Assembly: GCA_905182995.1 (NCBI GenBank)
Contig: CAJJDP010000005.1
Span: 124,001-188,000, forward strand
Direction: 5' to 3'
Source of the DNA: Paramecium octaurelia
Taxonomy: Eukaryota; Ciliophora; Oligohymenophorea; Peniculida; Parameciidae
DNA: 64,000 nucleotides
Positions 24,309-35,188 of this stretch are shown piece after piece (positions within the stretch are counted from its first letter, which is position 1; each line of letters starts with the position of its first letter). Both the position numbers and the translations under genes were made by a program. The notes below the pieces were generated by a model, which worked only from the letters and a program-made list of their open reading frames with translations, was not told where the DNA came from and did not search any database.

Positions 24309-26227
24309 TCACCATTTTTTGAAGAAACCTGCCATCTTGCTCTTGATTCCATTATCTTCTTGAGGAAGTTGTTAACCTGTGAGCTATTTCTTAATTACAA
24401 ATCCACCATTTTTGTTTCTTTAACCATCATCTTGTGAGTTCCCTTATTTTCCTTCAACTTCTGTTATTTATTTTGTCAGATATTATTTAAGTTCAGCCAA
24501 ACTAATTATCAATTCTTAATGATTCTAACTAATTAATTAAAAACATCAGAATACCTTTCATTGCCTTTTTTAATCACATTAAAGGCTTCCTCTATAGTTG
24601 TACAGATGTCCTATACTGCTTTTATTGACAATTTAATTGGCTTTTATTTCTCTTCACTTTCCTAGACTGTCTCTTTCTGTTAAGCATTCTCTTCGACAGT
24701 AAATTAAGATCTTTAAGCCTTTGTATTTGATGCCATAATTTTGTCATCAAAGAACACTGTTTGTTACTCCTATTGCTTTACTGGTTGTTTTTCATTAATT
24801 TATGATTAAGGTGATTAAGATTGCTCCTCCTCATTTTAAGTTGCTTACTATGAAACTGGTTGTGACTTTAATTAAGGTGGCTAGGGTTATTCACGACTTT
24901 TGACTTTGTCTTATTGGGCCTTTGGATCTGTATCTACTTTATCAGCAACAAAAAAAGCTGGACTTATTAGTTTTTCTATTTTTTCTGTTCCTTCAACGTT
25001 GTCATCTAAATTATTTGAAGACTTTTAAGAAATCAATATATTTCTTATTTAGGTTGCTGTATCTAATAAGTTTGAAAGATTGGATATTTTTGGGAATTTC
25101 AAGAATCTTTGATAACATTGACTTGATTCTTCATTTTCCATTACTACAATGGTTAGAGGATAAATAAGTTACATTGATTTTTTAAGTAAATTATCATTGC
25201 AATAGCTATACAGTCTACAAAGAATAATGTGTCACATTATTGTATAAAGAAATCCTAAAAGATTGCATCCCAAGCATGAAATGATTCTATTAATGATAAT
25301 TCTCTTGTAAAAATACATCTAAGAATTATATTAGATATGATACCTTATCCATTTTAACAGGAAGATCTAGAATTCAACTTAAAGAAGTTTTAGATGTCGA
25401 AATAATTGCAAATCCACTTACTTCAATAGAATGTCTTATAATTTTGCAACTCTTGTCAAAATTGCACTTGGCTTCTTGCTTTAAAGCTTAATTTTTTGTT
25501 ATTCAGTGTAATTTGGTCTAAACATCTCCATATGTTAAGCATCATTCATTAGAGCAGTGAACAATGTGTAAATATCAGGTTCTGCATATTCCCAAGAGTT
25601 GAATTACAAGAGAATGTTTATTTCTTCTTCGGTTGCCTAATAATTATGATGAGAGTTACTTCTTCGTATTTTTCAACTTCCTCCTTATATAATGCTTCCT
25701 TAGTATAAATATATATTAATGAAGCAGCGATTTCATTCATTCCTTGTCTATATGATATCTCACTATTCTCTTTACACCAAATAAATAATACTGTTGTAAG
25801 TATTTATTAAACTCGTTTTGAAGAGAAGAATTCAAATTCTTGATAAGTTCTTTCAACATCTTTTCGGATTTCATTTCTTAATTCTACATTATCAATTGCA
25901 TTAGAGGATTGTTATTTTTATTTGCCACCACCTAAGGGACCTCCTAGAGGACCTCCTAATGGTCCTTTTTTTGTTGAATCTTCAGTTTTGTTTTGGGCTT
26001 AGGTATTCTAAGTTTTTAGATGTTTATTTTCTAATTCTTTATAATTTTCTCTAAGTTTCGTTAGCTTTTCGATTTTTTAGGTAAATGAATCCTCTTTTGA
26101 ATATATTCTAAGTTTCAATGATTGATTACCTTAAAAATAGTCTCCAGATATTGAATCTTTGCCCTGAGTTTTCTAATTGGCAATCCTTGATTAATTAATC
26201 GACATCTGCAATATCATTGTTTATCAT
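24309..26227 (-). CDS. TBC-domain Rab GTPase-activating protein, TBC1D5-like
   Basis: Accelerates GTP hydrolysis on Rabs. The N-terminus MINNDIADVDQLIKDCQLEN leads to SGQRFNIWRLFLRIYS. Then come ELRNEIRKDVERTYQEFEFF and ENSEISYRQGMNEIAASLIY, the TBC core in the specific form of TBC1D5 (IRxDVxRTYxEFxFF, YxQGMxEI). The catalytic Arg and the YxQ Gln are present. In front of them lies an unusual Gly-Pro-Leu repeat (GPLGGPLGGPLGGG). The C-terminal half is polar, Q/E-rich and ends SKMAGFFKKW. TBC1D5 acts on Rab7 with retromer and in autophagy (family knowledge). Several small introns; about 600 residues. Confidence 0.85.
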
Positions 26228-26850
26228 ATATTTACTAAAATTCCCAGCATTAAAATTGTGACCTCTTAATAATAAGCAAAAGACTATACATCAAGTTTTT
26301 TAAATCTTAAATACTCTCCATCAATTAATTGATTTAATATCTAAATTTATTTCAATAAAACACTAACATAATCCAAGCTAGTTATTAAAATGATGCCATA
26401 GAATAACATAATCATATGATGAGACCCAGTATATTCAAAATAAATATTTAAATATTTATGAAATCCCAATATGAAAACTATCTCCAAATTTTAAGCCTCC
26501 TTCTAAATTAGAATCAGATATTATCCTAAAAGCCAAGCTATATATAGAATATAGATAAAAGAAAATGTGTTTCGCACCAAAAAAAGTCCGTAATTAAATA
26601 TAATTGTACATAATTAAGTCCAAAATAAACTATTTTCATACCTTCTATAATCACAGTTCCATTATAAAATCAGTTATAGTATCAAAAACCATAGAAAGCT
26701 TACAGAGAACCACTAGTATTCACAGCTCGTTCTAAAAAGAGTGTTCCAAATATATATAGTTTGAACCTCAGGAAAACCAAAATTATTTTCAATAGAAATT
26801 AGAAATAAGAGTTAAAATTATTCAAAAATAATGTTTCTTTCTTTTCTCAT
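26224..26850 (-). CDS. Possible membrane-protein ORF overlapping the TBC gene start
   Basis: An uninterrupted 208-codon frame beginning MRKERNIIFEQF and ending LMLGILVNI. It has four or five hydrophobic segments (FSVSFLWFLILQLILQW, FIYILYIAWLLGQYLILI, MIMLFYGIILITSL). Its TGA overlaps the ATG of the TBC gene as ATGA, which is unusual in a eukaryote. With TGA the only stop, such a frame could arise by chance in AT-rich DNA, and T-rich codons give hydrophobic residues. It otherwise fills an unusually long gap. Confidence 0.3.
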
Positions 26851-26907
26851 TGGTCCTATAGATGAAATATTACATCATTTTTTAAAATAATAACAAATAC
26901 AAAATAA

Positions 26908-27789
26908 TCAAATATTTTTTTCTTTTAATTGATGCACATGAACCTGCTCTTAATTTTGATCATAACAAAATCTGCAAATATGAAAATCCTCACATAGCTA
27001 ACATACATACAGTAATGTTTTTTCATCTTACGGCTGTATTAAATCAGAGCAATAGTCACAATAGATATTTTTGCTATCTATTATTTCTTCCTCTTCCACT
27101 TCCTCATCTTTATTATCCAAGATATCCTCCTCTTCATTTGGCATTTGCACATCAATAAATTGATCTTTAATACTCTATTTCATATCCATATTCACAAATG
27201 ATGAAGGGTCCTAAGATGGAATATTAGTAAAATCTTATTGAATCCTAAATTTTGTTGCCAATTCATTTTATTAGTTCCAAAATTGAAACTAATCTAGATT
27301 TTGATTACTTATATTCTTGGAGGAACCATCTATTTCCTTAATTGATTATAAATATATCTACTAAGAATGTCTCTCCCTTTATGACTCCTAACTCCTTGGT
27401 AAATCATTCATCTATTGACCGAATGTGAATTATGTCACTCCTTAATACTGTCTGGTACAAGAATACTTTTAGGAAGGACTTATCATCTTAGAGTTAATTT
27501 GAGATTGTGATTATAATTATGCGATTTAAGTATTCTGAATTGACTATGGCATTTCTTGAACATATAGGCGAAATGACTGACTAAGAGTTGTTTCATTTTG
27601 AGTCCATAATTGATAAAAATAAACTAAATCCTATTTTTTAGATATTGTAATTAAATCATCTTCTTAATCCTTCCATTTTATTATAAAAGGTCTTATTGTC
27701 AATGTTCTCACATATTCGTTCATTTCTCTTAAATCAATATTTCCTCGGTATATATAGGCGTATTCTCCTAAGAATATTTTTACTTTCAT
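26908..27789 (-). CDS. PB1 and ZZ zinc-finger protein, p62/NBR1-like
   Basis: Intronless, 293 residues. Residues 1-65 fit a PB1 domain: a basic cluster start (MKVKIFLGEYAYIYRG) and the acidic OPCA motif IKWKDQEDDLITIS. A long Q/S-rich linker follows, then an acidic block (NEEEDILDNKDEEVEEEEII). At the C-terminus is a ZZ-type finger: CDYC, CQLCEDFHICRFC and HVHQL. PB1 followed by ZZ is the architecture of the selective-autophagy receptors p62/SQSTM1 and NBR1, though the UBA domain and an obvious LC3-interacting motif are not seen. Alternatives are other PB1-ZZ scaffolds. Confidence 0.82.
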
Positions 27790-28056
27790 AAATACTATTA
27801 GTAATATATTTTGTATGCTTTATCTTATTATGAAAATAATAATTGATTTTGAATATCCAATAATATTGGCAATTCCTATTCAAATATTATATATAAAATA
27901 CCAAATACCAATATGATCATAATATACCACTTTGGCTCAAAAGGAAATCAGACTCATATTAAATAAGAGAATTTAAATGGATTCAGATAGATTAGACTAA
28001 GTTAAACGATAAGTGAGTTAATTTTATAAGATAATTTTTTAATAATTATCAAATTG

Positions 28057-28276
28057 TCATTTCGGAGGATGCTATTATGCCTATTTTTACATTTCATGTG
28101 TTGCTGAATCAAACTAGGTTCTCTATAAATAATTTATTAAAAAGAGATACTTCTTAAGTTTTCTTCACCAAAGCTCCCTTCTTTTTAGGCCCGTCTTTAT
28201 ATTTCTCAGCCATCAATCTAGCCTATTTTTCCATTTCATCTTCATTGTTCTATTTTATTACTCAACTTTATACCAT
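28057..28276 (-). CDS. Endosulfine/ARPP19-like small protein
   Basis: 55 residues in three exons. A 24-base intron follows directly after the ATG and a 28-base one lies before the conserved motif. The protein reads MNNEDEMEKQARLMAEKYKD, then GPKKKGALVKKTQERTQ, then FDSATHEMQKQAQQHPPK. This matches the endosulfine core in order: a KAKYP-like helix, a basic LVKKTQ segment and FDS followed by xxxxMxK. In animals and yeast the serine of FDSGDY is phosphorylated by Greatwall/Rim15, making the protein a PP2A-B55 inhibitor. Here the next three residues are ATH instead of GDY. The protein is shorter than usual (about 110-130). Confidence 0.6.
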
Positions 28277-28383
28277 TATTTTTTGCTAAAAATTAATAAA
28301 AAATATAAATAATATAATTAGCAATCCCTAAAAGCTATCTTTTGTAAATTATCAATTTTTAAATTAATAAAAAATATATATAA

Positions 28384-30469
28384 TCAATTCTAATGATCAA
28401 ATACTCTCTTTGGAATATCATAGTTATAATCCATGATTATTTGTTAATTGTCATTGCCAATAAGAGGATTTAATTTTTACGTTGAAAATATTCTTGGGGA
28501 TACTGGTGATAATTTATTTATTTATTAAATATTTGATTGGTTTTTTTAGATTATTGATTATTGTTATTATGAATCAATTCCTGATTGTTAATTGTTATTA
28601 GGCATTTAGTTTCTGATCTCGGCACTTTAATTATTTACATTTTATTATTAACTCTCATGATGAATTTTATTTTGTACTCCTGAAACTTTCTGAATTTGAT
28701 TTTACTATAATTTAATGATATCGATATTTTTGGATATTTTATTATCTGTTTAGTACCAAGGTGCCTGATTATAGAATGAATGAAGATCCTCCTTCATTTT
28801 ATTATCTCTTTCAATTTTAACAAAGTTCGAGTATAATCCTTTTGTATTCGCGCCCATAGCATATTACAGTTGTTTCGACATATCATTTTACCTCATTTTC
28901 TCAACGTTTTCCACTAACGCCTATTATTAGATCAATTCAATTTAGTTCTTATTTTCCCTTGGAGTATTATTTCTACTGCCTATTCTTTAATTGTTCATTG
29001 ATAATTCAGGGTTTTATATTCTTAAAATTTAAGATTTTAATGATCTGGAGTCAATCAAGTTATTCTAACATAAAGAATGTTGTAGTTCATCCCATTCTTT
29101 TTTTGTTCCATATACAATCTAAATATTAAAGCAATTGATACATTATCTTGATAGATAGCCTCATCCTAATTATAATTATTAGTGGATATTTTGCTCTACT
29201 TTTTTAAAGTCTCGTTAACATATGGACTACCACTGTTGTATGTAGATAATAAAGGAGTTGATCTGTAATTTTGAGAGTTATTTCTAATTTTCTCAGGGAT
29301 GCGAGAAATAGATAATTGTGAGGAATTTTATCCATTAACTTCAGCTCCTAAAATTCGCGAATATTAGTGTTATGGTTGAAGTTATTCCTCCTCATGTTTT
29401 GGTATCTTGAAATAAGGACATTGAACCGTTGCTATTAGTCTATAACCTTCAAAATTCAAGGCTTCAGATGCTGAAGCGTTTTTTGCTAAAATATTAGCCC
29501 TTCTAATTAAAGACTTAAAGTGTAAGGGCTTGAATGGTATTTGCGCTTTATTCATCAATTATTCAATATAGCGATACTCGATCTCACCATTTCCTTGCGA
29601 ATCAAATATATTGAACATTGTAACGTGATTGTATGAACTATCAGTATTCAACACTAGTCTAATTTATTCAGCTTTTTCAATCAATGCTATTTCATTTTAA
29701 AGTAGATTTATAAACAACTTCAGAATACTGTTGTCTACTTGTTATCTTTAATTGGTTTCATAGATTAATTTCCTTTTTTAGGCCTTTTAACTTGCTTAAG
29801 GAATAGACTTTGAAAGTAGCATCTTTTGAAATGTAGCATAATTAAACCCATCTCCAGAGTTCATTTTTTCAATGTTTTCTTTTTATTGTAATGGCAGCTT
29901 AGAAGTACCTTAAATTTAGACTATTGGAATTTAGGATAAGGGAATCACATCCTAAGGCAACGGGTATTCATTATTAAATGTGTCCAGAACATTATCCTTT
30001 TAAAAAGCAAATTAGTTTATGTGAAATACTCTCTCTATTGCCCTCAGACTCTCAGCACTCAAAGGCACTGAAGTGTTATCTTGCATAAATGCTATGATAT
30101 TTTCAAATTTGATGATCCCATCCTTTGCACTATTTATCACATTGATTACTAAAGGTGCTTATATTTAGAGATCCTAAGTATGATTTCATATATACAGTAA
30201 AATTAAAAAATTAAGGTTTTTCTTGAATTGGTTCTGGCTTTATTGGTTACAAGTATAATTTTAAATATTGAAATAAGGCTTCAGGGTAAAAGTGAGAATT
30301 TTCTGATAACTCAAGTCCTTTCTTTATTATTATGTATTACTAATGTTTTCTATATCCATTTCCAACTATCCAATTACAGAGAATAGTTACAAGACTTTTA
30401 TAATGTTTTTGTCTAGATTTGTGATTTGGCTTTCAGCAAATTATATTTATGATTAGTGATGCTTCGCAT
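28384..30469 (-). CDS. EF-hand-containing protein
   Basis: 671 residues after introns of 25, 22 and 23 bases; the frame sum divides by three. One clear calcium-binding loop is MFNIFDSQGNGEIEYRYIEQ (D, Q, N, E ligands), with a second degenerate one around NSAKDGIIKFENIIAFMQDN. Preceding this is a compact helical part (HFYPEALFQYLKLYLQPIKP). The C-terminal third is N/Q-rich and low complexity. It may be a calcium-responsive scaffold or a ciliate-specific family; I cannot name it. The start is the first ATG (MRSITNHKYNLLKAK) that joins through the first intron. Confidence 0.75.
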
Positions 30470-30678
30470 AAGGAATTTAAATCATGAATAAATTTATTTG
30501 TTATTATTAAATTTAAAGATAAAATTTATTTATTTTCTTATAATTGTAGAACTTGAACTTTAAGTTAAAAATTTAAATATTACTTAATTGGCAATTGTGG
30601 AGTCAATAATTCCTGTGAAATAGTGGATAATGAAAGAGATTGTACTTAATATAATGAAATATATAAATTTAAAAATTT

Positions 30679-32402
30679 TCAATTATTGTTGATGGCTGCA
30701 TCAATAAAGTAATTCCATTCTATTGCATTATATCTTTATAATTCAATAGACATTTATCGAATTTTTTACATAATATTATCTAATTTGAAATTTTATAGTG
30801 CAATTAGTTCTTTCTCATTTAGGGGTATTCCTAATAACTATTTTTCTAAAATGTTATAATATTCATATTATTTCGCATGTAAATTTCTCCATTCTAAGAA
30901 TTAATTCTTTAATTAAGCATAGTATTGAAATAATTTCGAAGATTCCTCTTTTAGGGTCGGTAAGAAATAAATGCAAATATTCCTATCCTCATTTTCTAAG
31001 TATTTCAAGGCAATCAAACAAGGTATTGTTACAAAGATATCAGAATCTCTGCATTCTAATTACTCTTAAAATTATTAATATTTCTCTGCAGTAGTTTCAA
31101 TTATATGTGAAAAGTACATCAATTATTAACACTTTGTAGGGTCTAATAAATAATAGAGTCCTTTTTCCCACTATGATTCATATTCTACTAATAAATCCAC
31201 AAGTTCTTAATTGTTTTTCAATTAGGGGTCTACCATCTCTATATTTCCTTCATATTTTCTCATTTATTCTCGAAACTTCTAGAAACTAATTTCAAGTTTA
31301 GAAATACTTTGCTTTGATACTATCAGCTAGATTACGAACAGCACTCGATTGCTCTTTTGTCACTCTTCTTGTGATTCCTTCTGCTTCCAAAAGTATGTTA
31401 ATACCTAAGTCGTCTCTTCCTTTCCCTTCTACATTGGCAACTGAATTGATTTAAGCAATTACTTTACAGAACTTGTAATTGTAAATTAAATCTATACTTG
31501 TTCTTTTTTTTAAATATAGTTTTCACTAGTTACTAGGATTTTACCTCTTAATTTTTCCCTAATCTCAATAGATGTCATCTCTTTATCAATTTCTATTGCT
31601 AAGAGAATAAACCTTCTGGCTTTTGCTTCGATGTCCATCAATTCTTTCACATAGAGCTACAAAATATATTTAAAACTTTACTTTTTCAAAATCAACCCAA
31701 ATCTAGTCGAAATCTTCTAGAATACTCACGATATCTTGTTTCAATTGTTTTGATGAGAAATCAGGACTTTCTTTTAGTGTTCTTGTGAATGAAAGTCTAA
31801 TTATATGTTAAACTTTATAAAATAGTTCTATTAATTTAGATCCTTTGGAAAGCACATCATGTGAAAATACAAATTTCTCTGAATTGACCCATAAATATGG
31901 AAAACCTATTAAATAATTAGGTAACAAAAACCTTCCTGTGCACTATCTAATATTTCTGGAAGATAACATAATCTATCCTCCTTGTACAAGATCTTATAAG
32001 CCTTAGAAAAGGTATTTCTGTAATCTCTTGATAAAGTTTTGACTTGATAAATCTAGAAAGAATATAAAAGTAAACAAATACTATGCACATTTCCTCTAAT
32101 ATTTTTAAGTATTTTTTACAACTTCGCTAACCTTCAGGGTTATCCAGATCATATTTATGAAAATCTCTTTAAATTAATTTAATTTAGTAACGTTAAGCCC
32201 TATCCAAAATAATAAATTCGTCTTATCTATAATATGATTGAATCAAAAACCTTTTGAATTCTTCAAGTTCTGTAATTGGACTCGGAGGAGCTGTCTATGG
32301 CCTATTTATCATTCCTTCAACCGAAGCATTATCGGAAGCTAAGATTGGATTTTTATTAAATTTACATTCATCGTCAGTGTCTTTATCGTAGTAAGGTTAC
32401 AT
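30679..32402 (-). CDS. Hypothetical helical protein
   Basis: About 530 residues in several exons. It starts MQPYYDKDTDDECKFNKNPI, then becomes helical (ELEEFKRFLIQSYYRQDEFI), with repeated charged helices (TRRVTKEQSSAVRNLADSIK, QKFREQMRKYEGNIEMVDPQ). It ends with a hydrophobic-aromatic helical part (NICIYFLPTLKEESSKLFQY, RYNAIEWNYFIDAAINNN). No motif I know. It resembles filament- or scaffold-type proteins in composition. Confidence 0.65.
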
Positions 32403-32532
32403 CAAATTTTATAAAATTATTTATAACCAAAACAAAAAAATTCAAGCAATGATCAATTTAATCATTAGCATCTAAATGATTGTGAACTAAAATAAAACTG
32501 AAATTAGCAAAACAAATAAATATTTCACTTTA

Positions 32533-32979
32533 TCATCTATTGAGGATCACTTTCTTTAGCAATAATTTGTGCAATTTGTTAACTTATTCATTATAATCCT
32601 ATAGAACAAAACCACCAAACATGTAAGATGATAAATTAGCCTTTCTCCTTATTCTTATTTGATCATCAACACTATAATTCTAACTAAATGAATTATCTGA
32701 ATCCAATTTCTATCTGACCCTTCTATTATGTTGGACCTTTTATTCTTTAATAATTTATTTCTTAGTCCACGTCATTTCTCTATCGAATTCGCTTCTTTAT
32801 GTTGGATTTGTTTGTTACAAGCACTATTTTTGATATTTTTATAATTCAGGTAAAGCTATTCCTAATCTACCACTATTGTCATTATAATATTGTTAATTTT
32901 GGTATTTCTGCGTTATCATTTTTGAATTATTCATGTTGGAAGAGTCATACTCACTATAAGATTATTTGGTTCTATACAT
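32533..32979 (-). CDS. Hypothetical protein
   Basis: Intronless, 148 residues, starting MYRTKQSYSEYDSSNMNNSK. Polar and Q/N-rich at first, then a basic helix (EMTWTKKQIIKEQKVQHNRR) and a C-terminal segment (LSSYMFGGFVLQDYNEQVNK). Family unknown. Its start is 33 bases from the divergent start at 33012. Confidence 0.55.
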
Positions 32980-33011
32980 TTTAATGTTATTTCTAATTTT
33001 TATATTATAAT

Positions 33012-35025
33012 ATGTCTAATGAAAACTATTTAAAGGATTCCACTAAGCTTATAAGGAAAGTAAAATGTTTACAATTACTTAAAGGGTTGCCCTAGAAAGA
33101 ATATATAATTGTTAGAAAGAGTAAAGAATAACAATCTTATTATGAATAAATTAGAGGAAATGGAAATCTTGAGAAGATAAGTTTATTCTTTAAACAAAAT
33201 TTTAGAGAGCTATCTCAACAGAAATGCGTCTTTCTACAAAAAAACTGCTCTTATTGTAATAAGTAAGGCAAAGTTATTTTTGTAACAATGGTACGAGTTG
33301 ATAAGATCACACTTTAAATATAAAAAGCCAAGTAATTTATGTAATTAACGTATCTGTAGATATCAAAATGATATAGTTATATTTATACGAATTGCTCAAG
33401 TATACTCAAAATATGAGCATTAAATTTTAGAGAGAAGAATCGTACCATATAGCATATTTTTACTGCAATGCTTCGAAACAGATCTTAGAATAACTCAATG
33501 GATTTAAATTTAAAGTAATATTTTATTTCATTGTTATCTTTTCTTAGATTTGGCAACATTCATCAAGAGATGTTTGGACTGATTTAATAGTGGGGAATAT
33601 GTTATTATAGAATTAGAAGTAATTATATTCATTGAAAATAAAGTTATGAATTAGCCAGCATTGAATTTCAAGATAGTTTGGTGAGGATTCAAAAAAATAT
33701 AAATTAAATAATAAGTTATAAGATCGAAAAGAGTTTACCAAAAGAAGAAGTCAAAAAGTATGCTATAAGATAAGTAATAAAGTTAACAATGAATTTAGAT
33801 GATTATGCTATTTCATATATTTTTTTTGCTTTGCATATCTTATCTATATTCTGATAATTTGTCAAAGTATTAGGAACTATTAAAGTTACTGTATTACTTG
33901 AACAAGCATAATTAATATAATGGAGAACAATCTAAACTATTAAAGGACTTTATCAAACAACATAACCTCAAACTATAGATACACCTCTCAGAACAAGGGG
34001 AAATCTAGAAAATTATGTCACTTATGTATGATGTTCCAGAAATCTAAGCAGAAGAAAAACCTAACTATATAGATGAACACTTCTATAAGAAATATCAAGT
34101 AAAGGAAATGAATGATCAAGCATTTTTTAGAACCAAACATCAATTTACCATCATCAAATAGCGATGTTCTATTATATTAAAAGGAAAGGATAAAAGATAA
34201 AATAGTCCAACAACGATGTAGCAAACTCAACCACTATCTTAATATTATGATACAACAATTCATCCTAATTTAAAACAAACTTAAAATCAATCCTTATCTC
34301 CTCATTCTAATTTTAAATAATAATCATCTTTTTTAAAGAAGAGCATCAAAAAAGAAAGCTTTTCTTACATAAAGTCAGATAGATAATCCATGAAGTATTT
34401 GGACACACAAATACAAGGTTCTTTAAGGAAAGAGTCTTTTTATTCATATAATGAACTTAGTAAGGACATGGAGACAAATATTTCAATCAATAGCGACGAG
34501 TAAAAGTAATTGAAAACTGAAAGATCAATATTAAGATCCAAGAGTTCTCGAGACCATAAACAAGAAATAAACTAATAGACAAAGATGGCAATATTTAATC
34601 TAATAGAAGCCAAATCTCTATATTATATGGAAGTCTAAAAGGCTAGTTCAAAATTAAAGAACATTAAATCATTAAAAGACCAGTAATAGAAAAAGATGAT
34701 ATCAGATAAATTAATATCAGACATGAAATATATCTAAAAGTAGCCATCTATGTTAGCAAGCACAGATTAATTGGACGAAAAAGACGGCAAATAGATCTAT
34801 AAAGAAGTATTCAATGTAATTTAATACCTTATATTAATATAGGACCTTAAATAATTGGCAGACAATTACGTTAGTAAATTATCAATGTACGAAAAGTCAT
34901 AGGCACGCTAAAGAATATATACTTAATAGTAATAAGGAATGAATTGCTAATCAAATGCGAACACTACCATTTCAAAATGTAAGGAACTGTCTAAATCAAT
35001 ACAATAATAAAAAGAATTCTTTTGA
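33012..35025 (+). CDS. Hypothetical protein with cysteine cluster and long polar tail
   Basis: Starts MSNENYLKDSTKLIRKVKCL. The N-terminal exons encode a compact region with CVFLQKNCSYCNKQGKVIF and several aromatic strands, and carry introns near 33355 and 33513. From about 33950 a clearer frame runs to the stop: EEKPNYIDEHFYKKYQVKEM, a serine/Q-rich stretch, then helices (MAIFNLIEAKSLYYMEVQKA). Between 33570 and 33900 I could not fix the exon structure with confidence, so this could be two adjacent genes. No family recognised. Confidence 0.5.
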
Positions 35026-35188
35026 TTTATCTTAAATATTATACATTATCTTTTTTAGAGAATCATCATAATTTAAATTATACAAAGACGGATTTTCCCT
35101 AGAAATATTTGGGGGTGTGTGTGTTTTTAGAAAAATAGATGGAATGATAAATTATATATTTATTTTGTATGATATCTCATTTTATGTT

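Noticed and set aside
27790-28056. Possible plus-strand gene starting MDSDRLDQVKRQ
   Set aside because: It runs into sequence antisense to the endosulfine-like gene and has no consistent exon structure.
30798-31094. Plus-strand 98-codon frame
   Set aside because: Antisense to the coding exons of the hypothetical gene 30679-32402, whose minus-strand reading is better supported.
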